A DNA stretch of 64,000 bases, taken from the NCBI RefSeq assembly GCF_900107925.1, contig NZ_FNUJ01000006.1:186001-250000 (forward strand). The letters run 5' to 3'. This stretch comes from Amycolatopsis pretoriensis. GTDB lineage: Bacteria > Actinomycetota > Actinomycetes > Mycobacteriales > Pseudonocardiaceae. Both the position numbers and the translations under genes were made by a program. The first letter of the stretch is position 1. Each line of letters begins with the position of its first letter. This document shows, piece by piece, positions 53,352-62,419 of this stretch. The notes under the pieces are model-generated. The model worked only from the letters and a program-made list of their open reading frames with translations. It searched no databases and had not been told where the DNA came from.

Positions 53352-54850
53352 GCGTCACCACCGTTCGAGCGATTCTCGGAGTTGTCGGTTTCCCGGGGTT
53401 CGAGCAGAGCTTCGGCGACCCGCCAGAGGCCGGCGGCCTTGGAGGCCTTGACCAGCACCACGTCCCCGGGGCGGAGCTGATCATGCAGCAGGGCGATCGC
53501 GGCCTCGACGTCGGGTACCAGTGCCGACTCCTCGCCCCAGGAACCCTCCTGGTGCGCGCCCTGGTGCATGGCCGCCGCCTCGGGGCCGATCACGACGAGC
53601 TTGGCGATGTTGAGCCGGACGACCAGGCGGCCGATCTCGTCGTGCGCGGTGATCGCGTCCGCGCCGAGCTCGCCCATCACGCCGAGCACGGCCCAGGACC
53701 GGCGGCCCGAATCCCGCGTCATCGCCGCGAGGGCCTTCAGGCCGGCCCGCATCGACTCGGGGTTGGCGTTGAAGGAGTCGTTGAGGATCGTGACGCCGTC
53801 TTCGCGGGTGACGACCTCCATGCGCCGCGCCGAGCGCCGCTGGACGGCCGACAGCCGCTCCGCGACCTCGTTCGGCGACGAGCCCAGTTCCAGGGCGATC
53901 GCGGCGGCCGCGAGCGCGTTGCTCACGTGGTGCTCGCCGTGCAGCGGGAGCGTCACGTCCGCCTCGCCGACCGGGGTGACCAGCCGGAACGACGCGCGAG
54001 CCTGGTCGTCGAGCGTGATGTTCTCGGCCCGGACCTGCGCGGACGCGCTTTCGCCGAAGAACACCACACGGGCCTTCGTGCGGCTCGCCATGGCCGCGAC
54101 CAGCGGGTCGTCGAGGTTGAGCACCGCGACGCCGTCCTCGGGCAGGGCCTCGACCAGCTCGCCCTTGGTCTTCGCGATGCCTTCGCGGGAGCCGAACTCG
54201 CCGACGTGCGCGCTGCCGACGTTGAGCACCGCGCCGATCCGCGGCGGGGCGATCTCGGCGAGGTGGGCGATGTGCCCGGGCCCGCGCGCGGACAGCTCCA
54301 GCACCAGGTGGCGGGTCTCGGCGTCGGCGCGCAACGCCGTCCAGGGGTGGCCCAGCTCGTTGTTGAACGACCCGGGCGGCGCGACCGTCGGGCCCAGCGG
54401 CTCCAGCAGCTGCGCGATCAGGTCCTTGGTCGAGGTCTTGCCGGACGAGCCGGTGACGCCCACGACCGTCAGGTTGCCCTCGGCCAGGCGCTGGACGACG
54501 AACCGGGCGAGCTTGGCCAGCGCGGCCAGCACGGCGGCGCCGGAGCCGTCCTTGTCGCCGGTCAGCGCGACCGACCGCTCGTGGGCCTCGCCCGCGGCGA
54601 GCGGCGGCACGACGATCGCGGGCGCGTCGACCTCGCGGGCGGCCAGCACGGCCACGGCGCCGGCTTCGACGGCCTGCGCGGCGAAGTCGTGGCCGTCGAC
54701 CTTCTCCCCCGGCAGGGCGACGAACAGGCCGCCGGGCGTGAGCTTCCGGGTGTCGAACTCCACGCTGCCGGTCACCTGGGTGCCCGGGTCCGCGTGGTGC
54801 AGCCGGCCGCCGACGACGTCGGCGATCTCGGCCAGGCTGAGCACGATCAC
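53348..54850 (-). CDS. murF: UDP-MurNAc-tripeptide-D-Ala-D-Ala ligase
   Basis: Completes the pentapeptide by adding D-Ala-D-Ala. The 500-residue product has [20 protein letters not shown], the P-loop [25 protein letters not shown] and [18 protein letters not shown]. Start GTG 54850 overlaps the murE stop as GTGA; the frame extending further upstream is false. Confidence 0.97.
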   Translation of the reverse strand: MIVLSLAEIADVVGGRLHHADPGTQVTGSVEFDTRKLTPGGLFVALPGEKVDGHDFAAQAVEAGAVAVLAAREVDAPAIVVPPLAAGEAHERSVALTGDKDGSGAAVLAALAKLARFVVQRLAEGNLTVVGVTGSSGKTSTKDLIAQLLEPLGPTVAPPGSFNNELGHPWTALRADAETRHLVLELSARGPGHIAHLAEIAPPRIGAVLNVGSAHVGEFGSREGIAKTKGELVEALPEDGVAVLNLDDPLVAAMASRTKARVVFFGESASAQVRAENITLDDQARASFRLVTPVGEADVTLPLHGEHHVSNALAAAAIALELGSSPNEVAERLSAVQRRSARRMEVVTREDGVTILNDSFNANPESMRAGLKALAAMTRDSGRRSWAVLGVMGELGADAITAHDEIGRLVVRLNIAKLVVIGPEAAAMHQGAHQEGSWGEESALVPDVEAAIALLHDQLRPGDVVLVKASKAAGLWRVAEALLEPRETDNSENRSNGGDA

Positions 54851-56433
54851 ACACTCACCTCGAGTTTGTTGCGGATGGCCGCGGCCAGCTCGTCGCGGTC
54901 GGAGAACGGGTGCACGACGCCGCCGGCCTCCTGGCCGGACTCGTGGCCCTTGCCGGCGAGGAAGACGATGTCGCCCGGCCCGGCCAGCGCGACGGCGTGC
55001 TCGATGGCCTCGCGGCGGTCGCCGATTTCGACGACCTCGCCGCCCTCGGCGGGCCCGACCGCGCGGGCGCCGGCCAGCATCGCGGCGCGGATCGCCGCGG
55101 GGTCTTCGGAACGCGGGTTGTCGTCGGTGACGATCAGGACGTCGCTGCGCCTTGCCGCCGCCTCGCCCATCATCGGGCGCTTGGCGGTGTCGCGGTCCCC
55201 GCCGCAGCCGAGGACGGTGATGATCCGGCCCTCGGCCCGCGCCCGCAGCGCGTCCAGGCCCTGGGCGACCGCGGCCGGCTTGTGGGCGTAGTCGACGACG
55301 GCGGTGAACTCCTGGCCGACGTAGACCCGCTCCATCCGGCCCGGCACCTGCACCTCGGCGAGCCCGGTGACGATGTGCTCCAGGGCGATGCCCGCGCTGC
55401 CGAGGATCGCGGCGGCGAGCACGGCGTTGGCGACGTTGAACTCCCCGGGCAGCGGGATCCGGGCGGGCGAGCTGAGCCCGTCCGGGCCGTGCAGCGTGAA
55501 GGTCTGCTCGCCGTGCGGGGTGGCCTCGATGTCGGTGGCCTTCCAGGCGGCCTCGGTGCCCGGGTCGGTGGTGACGGTGATCGTCTGCGGCGTCAGCAGG
55601 GCCTGGCCCCACGCGCTGTCGACCACCACGACCTCGCTGGTCGAGCGGCCGTCGAACAGCAGGGACTTCGCGGCGAAGTACTCCTGCATGTCCTTGTGGA
55701 AGTCCAGGTGGTCCTGGGAGAGGTTGGTGAACGCGCCGACCGCAAACCGGGTGCCGTTGACCCGGCCCAGCGCGAGCGCGTGGCTGGAGACCTCCATCGG
55801 CACGTGCGTGACGCCGCGTTCGAGCATCACCGCGAGCAGCGCCTGCAGGTCCGGCGCCTCCGGGGTGGTGAACCCGCTGACCAGCCGTTCGCCGGCGATC
55901 CGGGTCTCGACCGTGCCGATCAGGCCGGTGGTCAGGCCCGCGGCCTGCAGCCCGGCGTCGACCAGGTAGGACGTCGTGGTCTTGCCGGACGTGCCGGTGA
56001 CGCCGAGGACGGCCAGCCGTAGCGACGGCTCGCCGTAGATCCAGGCGGCGATCTCGCCGAGGGCGGCGCGCGGGTCGGCGTGCACGAGGATCGGGACGCC
56101 GGCGTCCCGCAGCGCGGGCCGTTCCGCGCCTTCGGCGTCGGTCAGCACCGCGACGGCCCCGGCCGCGACCGCCTGGTCGCTGAAGTCGGCGCCGTGCGCG
56201 CGGGCGCCGGGCAGGGCGGCGAAGAGGTCGCCGGGCAGCACGTGCTGGGCCCGCAGGGTGGTGCCGGTGACGCTGAGGTCGGCGGCGTCGGGGCTCTCGG
56301 CGATGAGGCGGGCGTCCGCCCTGGCGAGCAGCGTCGCCAGCGGGACCGGGTCGATGCGCGCCGGGCGCGGCGGCGCGGGGACCGCTTTCACCGGGCTTTC
56401 CGGCACCTGGGAACTGGACGAGGACACGGACAC
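54847..56433 (-). CDS. murE: UDP-MurNAc-tripeptide synthetase, meso-DAP type
   Basis: Adds the third residue of the stem peptide. Within 528 residues are GDLFAALPGARAHGADF, the P-loop GVTGTSGKTTTSYL, the carbamylated-Lys region and the substrate motif DDNPRSEDP. DNPR indicates meso-diaminopimelate. The start is uncertain; GTG 56433 fits a leaderless message because TAGCCT lies seven bases upstream, and GTG 56427 is the alternative. A terminator separates it from ftsI, so murE heads a second dcw transcription unit. Confidence 0.95.
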   Translation of the reverse strand: MSVSSSSSQVPESPVKAVPAPPRPARIDPVPLATLLARADARLIAESPDAADLSVTGTTLRAQHVLPGDLFAALPGARAHGADFSDQAVAAGAVAVLTDAEGAERPALRDAGVPILVHADPRAALGEIAAWIYGEPSLRLAVLGVTGTSGKTTTSYLVDAGLQAAGLTTGLIGTVETRIAGERLVSGFTTPEAPDLQALLAVMLERGVTHVPMEVSSHALALGRVNGTRFAVGAFTNLSQDHLDFHKDMQEYFAAKSLLFDGRSTSEVVVVDSAWGQALLTPQTITVTTDPGTEAAWKATDIEATPHGEQTFTLHGPDGLSSPARIPLPGEFNVANAVLAAAILGSAGIALEHIVTGLAEVQVPGRMERVYVGQEFTAVVDYAHKPAAVAQGLDALRARAEGRIITVLGCGGDRDTAKRPMMGEAAARRSDVLIVTDDNPRSEDPAAIRAAMLAGARAVGPAEGGEVVEIGDRREAIEHAVALAGPGDIVFLAGKGHESGQEAGGVVHPFSDRDELAAAIRNKLEVSV

Positions 56434-56588
56434 GGCCAAGAGGCTACCGGCGGCCGTCCGGAGGCCCGTCACGCGGTACGGCGATTGCGCGCGGCTGAGG
56501 CACATGTGCTAGACGGCGTCGTGCACCTCGTTGCGCCGCAACGCTTTCTCCGGCCGTTCGGACCGATGTGGACGCTGGCACGCGAAAA

Positions 56589-56612
56589 GCCCCCTCACGC
56601 AGGTGAGGGGGC
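56589..56612 (-). terminator. Rho-independent terminator between ftsI and murE
   Basis: GCCCCCTCAC (56589-56598) pairs with GTGAGGGGGC (56603-56612) around a four-base loop. On the minus strand the hairpin is followed by TTTTC, giving a U-tract, which is rare here. It sits 16 bases after the ftsI stop and divides the dcw cluster into two units. Confidence 0.88.
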
Positions 56613-56627
56613 CTTCACGCACTGTGC

Positions 56628-58550
56628 TTATTGCACGATGAGCGGAACTTCCGGCGACGGGCCGTCCGACAACGGGATCTGGTACCGCTGCGTCAGGTAC
56701 GACGCGATCGTGTGGAACAGCGGCGCGGCGGAGTGGCCCACCGGCAGCGTCGTGTCCGGCGCGTCCAGCCGGATCCCGACCACGAACCGCGGGTGGTCGG
56801 CGGGCAGGATGCCGGCGAAGGTGATGTTGTAGAGGTGGTCGCTGTAGGCCTTCGTCCGCGGGTCGACCTGCTGGCCGGTGCCCGTCTTGCCGGAGATCTG
56901 GTAGCCCTCGACCGCCGCCGTCGGCGCCGTGCCCTTCTGCAGGCCCTTGCCGTTCTGGGCGACCGCGCGCATCATGTCGCGCACCGTCTTAGCCGTCTGC
57001 GGGCTGACCACCTGGACCTGCTTCGGCGCCGGCTCCGGCACGGTCGTGCCGTCCGGGTTCACCTTCGCCTTGACGATCCGGGGTTCGACGCGCAGGCCGT
57101 CGTTCGCGATCGCCTGGTACATCCCGGCCATCTGCAGCACGGTCATCGACAGGCCCTGCCCGATCGGCAGGTTGCCGAACGTCGTCGCCGACCACTGGCT
57201 GCGCGCCGGCACGACCCCCGCGCTCTCGCCGGGCAGGCCGACGCCAGTGCGCTGGCCGAGCCCGAACTTCTTGAGCAGGTCGGCGTAGCGCTCCTCGCCG
57301 ATCTTCTGCGCCAGCAGCAGCGTCCCGATGTTGGACGACTTGGCGAAGATCCCGGCGGTCGTGAACTCCTGGGTGCCGTGCGTCCAGGCGTCGTGCACGG
57401 TCTTGTCGGCCACCTGCAGCGCGCCGGGCACCTGGACCGTCGACTCGGGGGTCGCGATGCCGTAGTCGATCGCCCCGGTGGCGGTGACGACCTTGTTGAC
57501 CGACCCCGGTTCGAACGGCGTGGTGACGGCCGGGTTGTTGAGGTCGTCGGGGGTCCACGTGCTCTGGTCGTTGGGGTCGAACGTCGTGTCGTTGGCCAGT
57601 GCGTAGACCTCGCTGGTCTTGGCGTCGAGGACGACCGCCTGCCCGCCCTTGGCGTGCGACTGCCGGACGTAGTCCGACAGCTGCCGCTGCACCTCGTACT
57701 GCAGGTCGGAGTCGATGGTCAGCTCGAGGTCCGACCCCGGCACGGCGGCCTGGACGTCGCGCTCGGTGCCCGGGATGACGACGTTGTCGCTGCCGTTCTT
57801 CGTGTTGACCAGCATCCGGCCCGGCGTGCCCGCCAGGTCGTTGTCGCGCACGAGTTCCAGCCCGACCAGGCCGTGCAAGTTGTGCTTGGAGACGTCCGGG
57901 TCGTCGGAGCGCCAGTTCGCGGCACCGACGATGTTGGACGCCAGGCTGCCGCCCGGGTATTCGCGCAGCGCGCGCTTCTCGACCGCGATCCACGGGTAGT
58001 TCTTGACGATGTCGGCGGCGACCGACGGCTCGACGTTGTGTTCCACGTAGGTGAACGACGCCGGCTTGTGGAAGAGGTCGAGCAGCTGCTGCTCGGTGAG
58101 CTGGTTCGGCACCTTCGCGGCGATGTACTTCGCGGCCGCCGCGGTCTCGTTGTCGAACGTCTTCTTCGTACCGGGGTTCTTCGTGGCGAAGTCGTCCATG
58201 CTCTTGTGGAGCGCCTTGAGGTTCACCGACAGCGAGCGCACCTCGACGCTGAACGCCAGCTTGGCGCCGCTGCGGTCCACAATGGACCCGCGCTGGGCCG
58301 GGATGTCGATGGTCTGGGCGCGCTGGCGTTCGGCCGCGGCCGACAGCGCCGCGGCGTCGAACCACTGCACCTGCACCAGTTTCACGCCCGCGACGAGCAG
58401 CACGGCGACCAGGATCAGGCGCACGGCGGAAAACCGGCTGCGGTTGCCGCCGTTGCCCCGCCGCGCGGCTGCGCTGCGCGTCCCCGCGGCGTAGGTCCGC
58501 CGCGAGCTGCCCGTGGCGCGCGCGCGGGCCTGTCCCCGGCCGGAAGCCAT
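56628..58550 (-). CDS. ftsI: septal penicillin-binding protein 3
   Basis: The divisome transpeptidase, partner of FtsW, 640 residues. After a basic, Arg/Ala/Gly-rich cytoplasmic head comes one helix (LILVAVLLVAGVKLVQVQWF), the PBP dimer domain (AQRGSIVDRSGAKLAFSVEV) and the transpeptidase. The active Ser is Ser350 in PGSVNKVVTA, the SxN is SSN in FAKSSNIGTLL and KTGT starts at Lys555. No PASTA domains are present. Its ATG overlaps the ftsL stop (TGATG). Confidence 0.97.
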   Translation of the reverse strand: MASGRGQARARATGSSRRTYAAGTRSAAARRGNGGNRSRFSAVRLILVAVLLVAGVKLVQVQWFDAAALSAAAERQRAQTIDIPAQRGSIVDRSGAKLAFSVEVRSLSVNLKALHKSMDDFATKNPGTKKTFDNETAAAAKYIAAKVPNQLTEQQLLDLFHKPASFTYVEHNVEPSVAADIVKNYPWIAVEKRALREYPGGSLASNIVGAANWRSDDPDVSKHNLHGLVGLELVRDNDLAGTPGRMLVNTKNGSDNVVIPGTERDVQAAVPGSDLELTIDSDLQYEVQRQLSDYVRQSHAKGGQAVVLDAKTSEVYALANDTTFDPNDQSTWTPDDLNNPAVTTPFEPGSVNKVVTATGAIDYGIATPESTVQVPGALQVADKTVHDAWTHGTQEFTTAGIFAKSSNIGTLLLAQKIGEERYADLLKKFGLGQRTGVGLPGESAGVVPARSQWSATTFGNLPIGQGLSMTVLQMAGMYQAIANDGLRVEPRIVKAKVNPDGTTVPEPAPKQVQVVSPQTAKTVRDMMRAVAQNGKGLQKGTAPTAAVEGYQISGKTGTGQQVDPRTKAYSDHLYNITFAGILPADHPRFVVGIRLDAPDTTLPVGHSAAPLFHTIASYLTQRYQIPLSDGPSPEVPLIVQ

Positions 58551-59272
58551 CACTGGCCGGCCCCCGGCTGGACGGGCGGCTGCTCGTCGGCGGGCACGGC
58601 GGGCTGGTCGCCCTCGATCGGGGCGCCCTGCTGCGACTGCGTGCCCGCGGCGGGCGCGGCGGGCGGCGCGACCGGCGCCGCCGGCGTGTCCGCCTTGGCC
58701 TTCTTGGGCTCGCCGACGAGCGAGGTCTTCCCGTCCGGGCCGACGACGATGCGCGCGGGGTCGCCACCGGGCACCATGCCCAGCTGCTGGGCGGCTGGGG
58801 CCAGCGACGCGGGCGACTCGGCCTTCGCGACGTCGCGCTGCAGCTGTTCCTTCGTCTCGGCCAGGTTCGCGTTCGTGGTGCGCAGCTGCTCGAGCCGGTA
58901 GGAGTCGGCGATCGCCTGCGTGGTCAGCCACAGCGTGGTCGCCACGCCGGCGGCCAGCAGCGCCATCATCAGCAGCACGAACGACGCGCGCGACTTCGGC
59001 AGGCGCAGCTTGAACGTCGGCTTCGGCTCCGCCGGCTCGGCCTTCGGCCGCGGCCGCGGCTCGCGTTCCTTCAGCAGGTCGGCCCGCTGGGCGCGGCGCG
59101 CGTAGGCGCGCTCGGCCGCGGACGTGCGGCCCCGCGAGCCACGGCGCGGCGCGGCCTTGCCCGGCTGGGTGGTCTGCGGGTCCGGCTCGACGGTGGTCGA
59201 GGTGCGGGCGGCCTCGCTGCGGCCCCGCGTCGCCGGCGCGGCCGGGCGGCGGGACTTCGCGGGAGCGGTCAT
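58550..59272 (-). CDS. ftsL: FtsL-like division protein
   Basis: A 240-residue bitopic protein in the ftsL position. A long basic cytoplasmic part ([20 protein letters not shown]) is followed by a helix ([20 protein letters not shown]) and a short leucine-zipper-like coil ([20 protein letters not shown]). The Pro/Ala-rich tail (~80 residues) is species-specific. Primary sequence conservation in this family is low, so the call rests on topology and on the place between rsmH and ftsI. Confidence 0.88.
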   Translation of the reverse strand: MTAPAKSRRPAAPATRGRSEAARTSTTVEPDPQTTQPGKAAPRRGSRGRTSAAERAYARRAQRADLLKEREPRPRPKAEPAEPKPTFKLRLPKSRASFVLLMMALLAAGVATTLWLTTQAIADSYRLEQLRTTNANLAETKEQLQRDVAKAESPASLAPAAQQLGMVPGGDPARIVVGPDGKTSLVGEPKKAKADTPAAPVAPPAAPAAGTQSQQGAPIEGDQPAVPADEQPPVQPGAGQ

Positions 59273-60222
59273 CGCGGCTCTCCGATCCTCTCTGCGGCCC
59301 GCAGCCGCACCGAGGCGGCGCGCGGGTTCCGTTCGATCTCCTCTTCGCCGGCCTTCTCGGCGCCCCGGGTCAGGAGCTTCAGCTCCGGTCCGTGTCCCGG
59401 CAGTTCGACCGGGAGTCCCTCCGGGGTGCGGGACTTCGCGAGCTCGGCCAGCGCCTGCTTGACCAGCCGGTCTTCCAGGGACTGGTAGGACTCGACGACG
59501 ATCCGCCCGCCCGTTTTCAGCGCCCCCAGCGCGGCCGGCATGGCGCGGCGCAGCACCTCCAGCTCGCCGTTGACCTCGATCCGCAGCGCCTGGAAGGTGC
59601 GCTTGGCCGGGTGGCCGCCGGTGCGGCGGGTGGCGGCCGGGACAGCGTCGTAGAGCAGCTCGACCAGGCGCCCGCTCGTGGTGAACGGCTCCTCCTCGCG
59701 GGCTTTCACGACGGACTTGACGATCCGCTGCGCGAAGCGTTCTTCGCCGTAGTCGCGCAGGATGCGGATCAGCTCGCCGGGCGCGTAGGTGTTGAGGACG
59801 TCGGCGGCGGTGAACCCGGTCGTCGGGTCCATCCGCATGTCGAGCGGCGAGTCCTTCGAGTAGGCGAAGCCGCGCTCGGCGCGGTCCAGCTGCATCGAGG
59901 AGACGCCGAGGTCGAACAGGATGCCGTCGGCTTTGGCGATGCCCAGCCCGTCGAGGGCTTCGGGGAGTCCGTCGTAGACGGTGTGCACGAAGTCGACGCG
60001 GTCGCCGTGGCGGGCGAGGCGCTCACCGGACTTCTCCAGCGCGGCGGGATCGCGGTCCAGGGCGACGAGGTGCAGCCGCGGGAAGGCGTCGAGGAGGGCG
60101 TCGGAGTGCCCGCCGAGGCCGACGGTCGCGTCCACGAGGACGCCGTCGCGGTCGGCGAACACGGGAGTGAACAGCTCGACGATCCGGTCGAGCAGCACCG
60201 GGACGTGCTCGGGTGCCGTCAT
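59269..60222 (-). CDS. rsmH: 16S rRNA m4C1402 methyltransferase
   Basis: A SAM-dependent methyltransferase (MraW) of 317 residues that modifies N4 of C1402 in the ribosomal P site. Motifs seen: [34 protein letters not shown] (SAM loop), [20 protein letters not shown] and [16 protein letters not shown]. Its stop overlaps the ftsL ATG (ATGA). A conserved RNA hairpin lies in its upstream leader. Confidence 0.97.
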   Translation of the reverse strand: MTAPEHVPVLLDRIVELFTPVFADRDGVLVDATVGLGGHSDALLDAFPRLHLVALDRDPAALEKSGERLARHGDRVDFVHTVYDGLPEALDGLGIAKADGILFDLGVSSMQLDRAERGFAYSKDSPLDMRMDPTTGFTAADVLNTYAPGELIRILRDYGEERFAQRIVKSVVKAREEEPFTTSGRLVELLYDAVPAATRRTGGHPAKRTFQALRIEVNGELEVLRRAMPAALGALKTGGRIVVESYQSLEDRLVKQALAELAKSRTPEGLPVELPGHGPELKLLTRGAEKAGEEEIERNPRAASVRLRAAERIGEPR

Positions 60223-60266
60223 GTTCCCTCCCCCTTTCTCGCCTGGGCGGCCCGGGGGAAATATGG

Positions 60267-60360
60267 CGGATGCCGTCAGGTCCCTGTCCGCCCGCTGCCG
60301 ACCTGGTACCGGGGAAGGTGCACCAGGGCTGTTGAGCGGACAGAGGCCTCACGGCATCCG
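60267..60360 (-). ncRNA. mraW-motif RNA
   Basis: The leader between mraZ and rsmH folds into a long hairpin. Arms of 25 bases (60267-60291 and 60336-60360) pair with only three mismatches, beginning CGGATGCCGT/ACGGCATCCG. An inner stem CCTGGT/ACCAGG (60302-60307, 60322-60327) closes the apex. This matches in place and form the mraW RNA motif described for actinobacterial rsmH leaders. Function unknown; attenuation or RNA-binding autoregulation is possible. Confidence 0.75.
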
Positions 60361-60433
60361 GGTGGGCTTCCCCCGTGGCGCGGGCGGCGAACCCCTCGTC
60401 CCCCGACGACGACGGTGCACCGCGTCCGCGCGT

Positions 60434-60865
60434 CTAGAAGACGCCCGGCAGTACTTCCTCTCGAGCCTTCGCGTAGCTGTCTTCGTGTTCCTCCAGGTAG
60501 CCCTGCCACGCTTGGGCGTCCCAGATCTCCAGCCTGGTGATCGCCCCGATCACCACGCACTCCTTGCTGAGCCCCGCGTAGCGGCGGAGCTCGGGCGCGA
60601 TGCTGATGCGCCCCTGGCCGTCCGGCCGTTGCTCGTCCGTGCCCGCGAACAGGTAGCGCTGGTAGGCCCGAACCGCCTCGTTGGTGAACGGGGCCTCGGC
60701 GACCTTGCGCGCCATCTGCTCGAACTCGGCGCGGGGGAAGACGAAGAGGCAGTGGTCCTGCCCCTTGGTAAGCATCAGCCCACCCGCCAAGGCGTCACGG
60801 AACTTCGCGGGCAGCGCGAGCCGCCCTTTGTCGTCCAGCTTCGGGGTGTGGGTGCCGAGGAACAC
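60434..60865 (-). CDS. mraZ: transcriptional regulator MraZ
   Basis: An AbrB-fold DNA-binding protein of 143 residues with two swapped-hairpin repeats: [20 protein letters not shown] and [20 protein letters not shown]. It regulates the dcw promoter in front of its own gene. The start is GTG 60865, with GGAGG just upstream; the frame upstream to 60946 lies in the operator region and is rejected. Confidence 0.96.
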   Translation of the reverse strand: MFLGTHTPKLDDKGRLALPAKFRDALAGGLMLTKGQDHCLFVFPRAEFEQMARKVAEAPFTNEAVRAYQRYLFAGTDEQRPDGQGRISIAPELRRYAGLSKECVVIGAITRLEIWDAQAWQGYLEEHEDSYAKAREEVLPGVF

Positions 60866-60930
60866 GGCCTCCACCTCCCTACCGCACCCGGTGGCGAACC
60901 ACCGTCCACGGCTCCAGGGCTTCCCTTCCG

Positions 60931-60972
60931 CCCCACTGGCCACCACCGTACCCCACTTTTCACCACAGTCAA
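60931..60972 (-). promoter_or_regulatory. dcw promoter with MraZ operator repeats
   Basis: On the minus strand -35 TTGACT (60972-60967) and -10 TACGGT (60950-60945) are 16 bp apart. Four TGGKG pentamers, at 60965-60961, 60955-60951, 60945-60941 and 60935-60931, are spaced at exactly 10 bp. Ten-bp-spaced TGGGN-type repeats are the known MraZ binding site. The array covers the spacer and -10, so MraZ should repress. Confidence 0.78.
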
Positions 60973-61020
60973 CGCGGGAAACCGGCGGCTCACTCCGTCG
61001 TGTGTTCCGTTTGCGCAGGT

Positions 61021-61215
61021 CAGCCGGGTGGGGGTAGGTGGGGGGTGGTGTGGGGGACGGTGGCCAAGATCCCCCGTGCCGGGGGCCGGAGCAACCTCAG
61101 CTGTATGCCAGACGTCCGCATAACGGCCGCGAAAGAACCCGGGGGCCGGGGTGTGGGGTTCAGTGGGCCCCCGGGTGGGGCTTGGTGGGGACCCGGGTGG
61201 GGGCCGGTGGGGCTG
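61021..61215. other. G-rich tract upstream of the dcw promoter
   Basis: This gene-free stretch (60973-61396) holds dense G-runs on the plus strand. A block at 61025-61055 has at least four runs of three to six G with 1-4 base loops, which can form a G-quadruplex. A second block at 61160-61215 repeats GGTGGGG-type words. The rest of the stretch carries the palindromic repeats and shows no gene I can support. Confidence 0.6.
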
Positions 61216-61237
61216 CGGAGTAACCCAGCCCAAACGT

Positions 61238-61286
61238 CATGAACGAGTCGTTCACCGCACCAGACGCCATGAAAGAGTCGTTCATG
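61238..61286. repeat. two copies of palindrome ATGAACGAGTCGTTCAT
   Basis: Copies at 61238-61255 and 61268-61286 share TGAACGA-G-TCGTTCA (the second reads GAAAGA in the left arm). Two further copies follow the 61397 gene at 62354-62402. Translations across them (MNESFM-type peptides) are artefacts. Confidence 0.8.
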
Positions 61287-61396
61287 TCGTCGGGCGAGGC
61301 GTCGGGTTATCCACAGGGCGGTCGACATCACCCCAAGTAGTCCACAGATCACGGAAAAGGCTGGTTCCGCGACACCCGGCCAGTCACGATCGAGGC

Positions 61397-62380
61397 GTGA
61401 CCAGAGGATCTTGGAAACGCGACGCCGAGGCGATCTTCGCCGCAAGCCGCCGAGGCGTGATCACTGTGGCGCACCTGGAATCCTTGGGCGTTCCGCCGGG
61501 AACCAGCTACCGGCGGTGCCTTCCAGGTGGGCCGTGGCAGCGGCTCTTGCCGGGGGTGGTGCTGCTGCGCACCGGCGACCCGACGCGGCGACAGCTGGTC
61601 GAAGGTGCCCTGCTCCACTGCGGCGACCACGCGGTCGTGACCGGGCTGGAGTCGTGCCGCAGGCAAGGCCTCAAGCGCGAAGCCCGGCCCGGCGAACCCG
61701 TCCACGTCCTCCTCCCCCTGCACCTGAAGACCACCAGCAATGGCTATGTGGTGGTCGAGCGGACGAAACGGATGCCCGCCCCTGTCCGGGCGGAGGGCCT
61801 TCCGCTGGCCCCGGTCGCCCGAGCCGTTCTGGATGCGTGCCGGAGGATGCGCGAACGACCACCGATCCGCGCCCTCCTCGCCGAGGCAGTACAACAGTTG
61901 GGCGCGGAGCCGGCCGAACTGTTCGCGGAACTGGAGAGCGGCAGCAAGCGTGGAACCGCGCTGCCTCGCGCGGCGCTGCTCGAGATCGCGTCCGGCGCCA
62001 GGTCGGCGGCCGAGGCCGAAGCCATGGGCGTTTGGCGCCGCACCGGGCTCCCGGAGCCGGTCTGGAACTTCCCGCTCCACGACGAGCGGGGCCGGCACAT
62101 CGCCACACCCGACGCCTGGTGGGACGACGTGGCTTTGGCCTGGGAGATCGACTCCTACGAATTCCACTTCGGGCAGCCCGGCTACGCGTCGACTCTCGCC
62201 CGGAACAACCGCTACGCCGCGGCCGGGGTCGCCCTGGTCCAGACGGTTCCGAGCCGCCTCCGCACCGCACCCCGTGCGGTCACCGAAGAACTTGTGCTGG
62301 CTTACCAAGCCGCCGCTGCCCGTCCACGCCCGCCGGTAGTCCTGTCCGGACGTCATAAACGACTCGTTCATGGCCTCTGA
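61397..62380 (+). CDS. AbiEi-like / DUF559-type hypothetical protein
   Basis: A 327-residue protein. The N-terminal ~55 residues form a small winged-helix-like segment (AIFAASRRGVITVAHLESLG, then WQRLLPGVVLL), as in AbiEi antitoxin-like proteins. The C-terminal half (WNFPLHDERGRHIATPDAWW, then DDVALAWEIDSYEFHF) has the DxD/E-x pattern of Vsr/DUF559-type endonuclease folds. Such genes are common and often multicopy in Amycolatopsis-type genomes, usually without a partner toxin, as here. The start is GTG 61397. It is bracketed by palindromic repeats on both sides. Confidence 0.7.
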   Translation: MTRGSWKRDAEAIFAASRRGVITVAHLESLGVPPGTSYRRCLPGGPWQRLLPGVVLLRTGDPTRRQLVEGALLHCGDHAVVTGLESCRRQGLKREARPGEPVHVLLPLHLKTTSNGYVVVERTKRMPAPVRAEGLPLAPVARAVLDACRRMRERPPIRALLAEAVQQLGAEPAELFAELESGSKRGTALPRAALLEIASGARSAAEAEAMGVWRRTGLPEPVWNFPLHDERGRHIATPDAWWDDVALAWEIDSYEFHFGQPGYASTLARNNRYAAAGVALVQTVPSRLRTAPRAVTEELVLAYQAAAARPRPPVVLSGRHKRLVHGL

Positions 62381-62402
62381 CGACATGAACGAGTCGTTCA
62401 TG
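62354..62402. repeat. two further copies of palindrome ATGAACGAGTCGTTCAT
   Basis: Copies at 62354-62372 (CATAAACGACTCGTTCATG) and 62384-62402 (perfect arms CATGAACGA/TCGTTCATG) lie between the convergent ends of the 61397 gene and the espG-like gene. The position suits a bidirectional terminator. Confidence 0.8.
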
Positions 62403-62419
62403 ACGTACTGCAGCCGGGG

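Noticed and set aside
61238-62402. Insertion-sequence interpretation of the gene bracketed by palindromes
   Set aside because: The enclosed gene has no transposase motif, the palindromes are self-complementary rather than terminal inverted repeats of a unit, and no target duplication is visible.
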